A stretch of DNA of 64,000 bases from Lineolata rhizophorae (Eukaryota > Ascomycota > Dothideomycetes > Lineolatales > Lineolataceae). Below the pieces are notes generated by a model. The model ran no database searches. It was given only the letters and a program-made list of their open reading frames with translations, and was not told the origin of the DNA. Every line of letters starts with the position of its first letter. The first letter of the stretch is position 1. A program made the position numbers and the translations under genes. The stretch lies in NCBI GenBank assembly GCA_010093515.1, contig MU001684.1:83503-147502 (forward strand). The letters are read 5' to 3'. This document shows positions 59,795 through 64,000 of the stretch, in pieces.

Positions 59795-60060
59795 TGGTGC
59801 TGCAGACGTCTTCATGCGGCTCTACATCAGTAAAGGGGATTTGTGGAAGCAGGGGCATCATGGCTAAGCGACCGACGCACCTGTGGTTGCGTGCAGCCGC
59901 GCCGTCATCAGGTGCTGCCGATCCAGGGTCAGGCCGGGCAACGTTGGGCGAGCGGCGGCGGCGGCGGGGCTGGCGCTCGCGGGATGCGGCGCCTGGCTGT
60001 TGGTACCCGCCGCCGCCACGTGAGACTGTTGGAGCCATATTGGGAGTGTCCCTCAAAATG
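59328..60060 (-). other. Possible coding region with Pro and Asp homopolymer tracts
   Basis: A minus-strand frame from about 59810 to 59350 reads like protein between repeats: a poly-Pro run, then SVEYQQLFAPYHHE, SWQSGDDVLLGIEDA, about thirteen Asp in a row, LADVQPAADRRPARPSGLSTLVDAEQPLLANYIAHPDAPW. Upstream another frame gives LTLDRQHLMTARLHATT followed by a good GTGCGT donor, and a TGCAG acceptor lies before the Pro run. The two frames do not join in phase with those sites; an alternative GTCGCT donor would. It may be a real gene with expanded repeats, a gene whose repeat tract is misread, or chance. No family recognised. Confidence 0.3.
59528..59575. repeat. GTC/GAC trinucleotide microsatellite
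   Basis: About fourteen GTC units with single interruptions (an ATC near the end), encoding a poly-Asp run if read on the minus strand. A second GGC run of about nine units lies near 59765-59792. Such tracts are hypervariable. Confidence 0.75.
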
Positions 60061-60762
60061 AATCGGTTCTTCAAACAAAGTGAGTCGGTTCAGTGTGGAA
60101 TGCGAGTTCCTCACGAGAAACGGAACGAGTCGATGCGGTTCGGACTACATGGCTATATACCTGTTCCCCTATTTTTTTTTTTGCATTTGACTCCGGGGCA
60201 GACTACTACGTACACCTCCCGCGAGAGAATCCTAAACCGCCGTTGTCCAGTGCCCAGAGAGTCGCCGATTTCTCTTTTCGGTAGTGCGGTGATAGAGCAC
60301 CGTTAGCGTCGTCCCCTCCGGCCGCAGTGGGCGGAGCTTTCTTTCTCGCCGCCGGTTCGATCTTGTCACCATTCCTTCGCTCCCGGTGTTAAGCGGGGAC
60401 CGTGCCATTCCGCCAGTACGGACGATCTTATCCCTAAGACGTAGTGCGGCATGCGTTAAGGCCGACACGTCAGGCAAGTGTAGGCTACCAAGCTCCCAAG
60501 CTACCATGACCGAGCCCAATCAACGACCAGGGACAGCGCTCGCGCTCGGGCCCTGAAACGGGCGGCCGAGGCTTGCGCGTTTGGCCGACGCCGTATGTTG
60601 ATTTTCGGTATGCCGGCGAGCGTAAACAAGCAGAAAGTAGAAATCAAAAGCACCAGACGACGGTCTGGCCTGTGCTCAGGCCGGCACTAGCTTGCAGACA
60701 CTAAAGCAAACCCCAAACGGCGATGTCGGGGGTCTAGAACTTTTCTTGGGTCCTTCCGGCTG

Positions 60763-61640
60763 CTATCGCAACCCTATGGAAACAGGAGGGACAATATGCA
60801 AAAACCGACATGACGTAGCTCGCGCAAATGATTCCGAACCCGCGCGGCGATGCACCGCCGCCGGCTCGACCACCAAGTTCATTGCCGAAAGCTCGACGCT
60901 GGCGTCTTCACCCTGAACTTTTACCGGCACGGTCGTCACGTTTTCAAACCCGAGTTTCTGGTAGAGAAGCTTTCCCATGGGGCTAGCGAATAGGGTGACG
61001 ACCACTCCGTGCCTCAGCGCCTGTCCGATCCCCCATTCGCACAGGGCGGTGGCAGCGCCGAGACGCTGGTAAGCAGGGTGAGTTGCCAAGACTTGCAAGT
61101 GAATGTGCCTGCTTCCGTAATGTTCGTCAAACAAAATTCTACGCGCCACCTTCGTGATCTCGTTCCAGGCGTGCATCCGTCTGGCGTCGCCATCCCGTCT
61201 GGCGATGTTGGGCGTGTTCCCGCTGTTCTTCGCGTGGAGTGGCGTCCGGTCGCCTACAGTTTCGTCAGACGCAACCGACACGCTGGGAAGACTAGATCCG
61301 ACTCAAGATGGCTGGGTCGCGTACTCTTGCTTTGCCCGCGGCTTCTGCAGGGTCCCTTGGCCGTCCGCCGTCTAACGTTCCCCATGTCCCAGATGGACAT
61401 GGCGACCGGTCTGGGATCGCCGGCGTGTTCGACCTCGGCAAGCATGACCGTCCATCGGCCGTCCCTATCTTCGAGGAACTCCCTGTAGCGCATCTGGGTG
61501 AACTTCCTCGTATCGTCCGGGTACTCGCGCCGGCGGGGGAATCGATAGTCCCACTGGGGGTCCAGCGGCAGGGCTGCGAGGGCGATGTCGAGCATGTGGT
61601 CAAGGTCTGCCAGGGTGGCTTGGCGCACGTGAACCGCCAT
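60763..61640 (-). CDS. GNAT-family N-acetyltransferase
   Basis: Exons 61640-61325 and 61253-60763 with a 71-nt intron (GTACGC donor, TCTGACG-type branch, TGTAG acceptor) give 268 aa. The N terminus MAVHVRQATLADLDHMLDIALAAL is the usual first strand and helix of fungal GNATs. GRWTVMLAEVE and PVAMSIWDMGN are strands 2-4. After a basic linker the acetyl-CoA-binding core is HLQVLATHPAYQRLGAATALCEWGI (split; Q-R-x-G-x-A loop at about 174-180). KLLYQKLGFENV completes the fold. The about 30 C-terminal residues after VEPAA look unstructured. The substrate is unknown. The intron choice is the only one I found that restores frame and skips a stop-containing stretch, but the linker itself is poorly conserved. 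Confidence 0.78.
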
Positions 61641-62648
61641 GGCGGCGATCGTCGCCGAGCCGGAGGTTCCGTTTGGAGGCAACTTGAGGTTTGGAGGCAA
61701 CAAGTTGCCTAGCGACAGGCGCTGCCAAATTGGCCTGAGCTTCATGACCGGACTTTTTATGGCGCTTTGGGCTTCGCTGCGCGCACAACTGCCATGACGT
61801 CGTGCGCAAAAGTCCACGGCGTACGGAGTACGTAGGCAGTACGGCGTGCCTCTTTGGGCGTAGCGTACTGCACCGCCAGCGTCGGAGGCGCAGCACGCGC
61901 GTCCGACATTCGCCCACCGGTGTCAGCTGTGGCAAACGCGCCAGAGTGACGATTCATCGCTCATCTCAACTCCGGGAGCAATCTCATGGACCCGAGGTGA
62001 AGAGGCCGCTCCTGAGGATGTCCAGTCGTGTCTCCGGCCCTAGTATGCGCGTCCTTCGTCTGCATAGGGATTTTGGTTACTTATTTCTTTTAATTTCACT
62101 CGGCAGCACAGTGCGAGACGGGCGAGACATTGAACCTCCGCCAACGGAACTGACCGTTTCGAGCCAAGCTCTGAATCCCGAGCACATACCACGTTTGTCT
62201 GGGTGCGGGCCTTCGACAACCAATCATTCGTAGGCGCCCACAACCTGCCTGAACTCCGCGCTCAACACCCCCCCCCCCCCCCCCCCCCCCCGCGTCTTAG
62301 CAGGCCTTTTTGCCGACCCTCCGCGCCCAAACACAAACAAACCGCGGGCCGCGACCGCATCCACACGTCGAGACGCGCCTGCTGCTGGCCCCAGCATTGA
62401 CCGAGCCCGGCCGCTGGCTCCCGACACGCGCCTGCCTGCCACAGCACCTGCGTAGGAGGCAGGTAAACACCAGCCGCCCGCCCCTTCCCCAAGCACTTCG
62501 ACCCGTTTCCTCCCCCGCCGCATCGCGAGCCGTTCTTTCCAGTTCCATCTGGCCCGGGTCGCGCGCCTTCCTCTCCTTCCATGTCTTGACGGCGCTCGGC
62601 CTCTCGCCCCAATCCTCGAACCCTCCGCCCGGAGACACCGTCCCCGCA
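61641..62648. other. Divergent promoter region between GNAT and fta1
   Basis: This 1.0-kb spacer sits between head-to-head genes. It contains a TACGGAGTACGTA motif (61822-61834) and a run of more than 20 C at 62268-62290. No coding signal was seen. The last 250 bp are pyrimidine-rich. Confidence 0.5.
62268..62290. repeat. Poly-C run
   Basis: A stretch of about 23 C on the plus strand lies in the fta1 upstream region. Such runs are prone to length error in sequencing and may be a slippage-prone site in vivo. Confidence 0.7.
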
Positions 62649-64000
62649 ATGGCCGCCGCCGCGCCCCGAACGCGCCCCGGTGCGTCCACCGCCACAACCA
62701 CCAATGCAAACACCGCCGCTACCAGCCCAACAAGCCCACCCCCTCCTCCGCCCGCCTACCCCCTCTACGGCACCACCTTCACCGCCTACCGCCTCTCGCC
62801 GCTCTACCACGGCGCGCCGTCGCCCGCGAACCCGCCGCTGCTCTCGCCGCCGGCGCTGCGCCTGCACGCGCGCCGCCTGGCTGACCTGCTGCGCCGCGAC
62901 ACCCTGCGCGGCGTGCGCGTCGACTTCGGACCTGCGGGCGGGGACGCCGGCGCCGCGGCGCACGGCGCGCTGCGGGAGTGCGTCTGGGACGTGCTTGGGG
63001 ATGAGGACGCGTGGGTGCGCGCGCCGAAGGCGGGCGGGGAGGTGGCTGGCGGGATGGAGGACGGCCGGGAGGAAGAAGAAGAAGAGGTGGATGAATTGTC
63101 GACGAGTGCGGCCGATGTGAGGAGCGGGCGGGAGGACGGCGTGGGGGTGGGCAGAGCGAGGGAGGAGAGCGGGGCGAGGGGCATCCACGTGCAGTTGCGG
63201 TACGAGCGCGCGACCTACACGGCCTTGTTTCTGAGGGATCCTGAGGACGGCGCAGCAGCAGTCCCCGAAGGATTTACGCATCTGCCGCTCATGCTGGTGC
63301 GCATGCCGGCCGCGCTGAAGGAGATGTTTGTCGAGCACGTGGCGAGCACGTTCGACGCGCGCGTGTCGCCCATGCGCTTGCGTAACGCGTTTCTCAACGA
63401 CGTACTCGAAGGCGTGCTGCGTGATGTCGGACGCGCTGGCGACGACGATGGCGAGGAGGCAGACGCGCAGGCTGGCACGCAGGAGTCGGGAGCCCTCGCA
63501 GGATCATCATCATCAGCAACAACAACAACAGAGGAAGTCGACGACGCTATTACAGCTGCCCGAGAGTTCAAACTCTCGCCTACGCCGGACCCCGTCTTCA
63601 CCAGCACGATCAAGAGTCTACAGATCCAGCTCGCCTTCCCACACGCCGCGCCGCAACTCAAATCGCTCGACGTGCGCATCGCGAAAGAAGACATGCAGCA
63701 GTTCGTCGCGCGGGGGCGTGTCCTCCTCACGCTCCGGCAGCAACAACCCCAGCCCCACACCCAACCTACATCTCTATCCACAACCCAAACGCCCGCGGGC
63801 CCCTTCTCCGCAGCGCTCGCCCACTACCTCACCGCACACCTCGCCCTCCGCCCCATGCACCCAGCCGTCTCCATCTCCCGCACCGCCTGCGGCCTCTTCG
63901 CCCTCTCCTCCGACGCCAAAATCAAGCTCACCCCCCCTCCCTCGGCCTTCCTCCCCTCCGCGGCCGCCGACCAGGACCCCGCCGCCGCCGCCGACCCCGC
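62649..64000 (+). CDS. fta1: Kinetochore Sim4-complex subunit Fta1/CENP-L (5' part)
   Basis: Inner-kinetochore (CCAN) protein that binds CENP-N and helps place CENP-A chromatin at the centromere. The frame is open from ATG 62649 to the window end (about 450 codons), so the 3' end is missing. After a Thr/Pro-rich N terminus come YPLYGTTFTAYRLSPLYHG (about residues 39-57), LRLHARRLADLLRRDTLRGVRVDFG, CVWDVLGDEDAW, GIHVQLRYERATYTALFLRDPE (split), GFTHLPLMLVRMPAALKEMFVEH and FDARVSPMRLRNAFLNDVLEGVLRD, the order expected for fungal Fta1. Two acidic or Ser/Thr-rich inserts (about 140-170 and 262-295) are low complexity. No intron is needed in the visible part. The long minus-strand frame opposite (62262-63338) is an antisense shadow. 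Confidence 0.85.
   Translation, partial: MAAAAPRTRPGASTATTTNANTAATSPTSPPPPPPAYPLYGTTFTAYRLSPLYHGAPSPANPPLLSPPALRLHARRLADLLRRDTLRGVRVDFGPAGGDAGAAAHGALRECVWDVLGDEDAWVRAPKAGGEVAGGMEDGREEEEEEVDELSTSAADVRSGREDGVGVGRAREESGARGIHVQLRYERATYTALFLRDPEDGAAAVPEGFTHLPLMLVRMPAALKEMFVEHVASTFDARVSPMRLRNAFLNDVLEGVLRDVGRAGDDDGEEADAQAGTQESGALAGSSSSATTTTEEVDDAITAAREFKLSPTPDPVFTSTIKSLQIQLAFPHAAPQLKSLDVRIAKEDMQQFVARGRVLLTLRQQQPQPHTQPTSLSTTQTPAGPFSAALAHYLTAHLALRPMHPAVSISRTACGLFALSSDAKIKLTPPPSAFLPSAAADQDPAAAADP

Larger units (their letters stand above)
58565..60762. other. Intergenic region around a doubtful minus-strand frame
   Basis: This is the 3' flank of Avl9, then a GC-rich low-complexity segment (59290-60060, described separately), then a spacer up to the GNAT gene. 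A TACGTAGTATGTAA motif lies at 59190-59203. No firm gene. Confidence 0.5.

Noticed and set aside
59335-60306. 323-codon plus-strand ORF with poly-Val and poly-Arg
   Set aside because: These runs are the complement of the trinucleotide repeats; the minus-strand translation is more protein-like.
62262-63338. 358-codon minus-strand ORF opposite fta1
   Set aside because: It is an antisense shadow of the fta1 reading frame; fta1 on the plus strand has the conserved blocks.

Overview
The window is nuclear DNA of a filamentous ascomycete (Pezizomycotina), most likely a Sordariomycete. Genes carry short introns (mostly 50-110 nt) with GTRNGT donors, CTAAC/CTGAC-type branch sites and YAG acceptors. 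The gene set (a GNA-3/MagA-class G-alpha, a HOG-type MAP kinase, Eaf7, a Jen1-type carboxylate carrier, an ABCC pump) is typical of that group. I recognise no rRNA, tRNA, CRISPR array, LTR element or virus-like element.

Left part (1-18.2 kb): an unexplained edge ORF; Eaf7 (NuA4 subunit) divergent from a GCP5/6-type gamma-tubulin complex protein; a membrane acyltransferase-3 protein; a small secreted Cys-rich protein that looks beta/gamma-crystallin-like; an atypical NAD(P)-binding SDR-like protein; a Jen1-family carboxylate transporter; a secreted protein whose spliced sequence shows a degenerate Hsp70/actin-like layout; and a conserved fungal protein of unknown function. About 6.8 kb without a supportable gene follows (18.2-25.0 kb), with long homopolymer runs and many TACGTA/ACTCCGTA-type motifs.

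Middle part (25-42.4 kb) is metabolic and accessory: an MFS sugar transporter, a P-loop sulfotransferase with a C-terminal membrane anchor, two convergent secreted glycosidases (a GH65-like six-hairpin enzyme and a GH31 enzyme), a dimeric alpha/beta-barrel (EthD-like) protein and a full-length ABCC exporter. Secreted glycan breakdown followed by sugar uptake is a plausible shared theme, but co-regulation is inference.

Right part (42.4-64 kb) is core cell biology: G-alpha (minus) and the Hog1-type stress MAPK (plus) diverge from a 5.4 kb gene-free interval. Then come Avl9 (late secretory DENN protein, 12 exons), a doubtful low-complexity reading frame, a GNAT acetyltransferase and the 5' part of the kinetochore gene fta1/CENP-L, which runs off the right edge.

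All exon coordinates were derived by reading splice signals, keeping frame and matching remembered family sequence. In every multi-exon model the summed exon length is divisible by three, and lengths match family norms (for example G-alpha 355 aa, Hog1 361 aa). No database search was possible.
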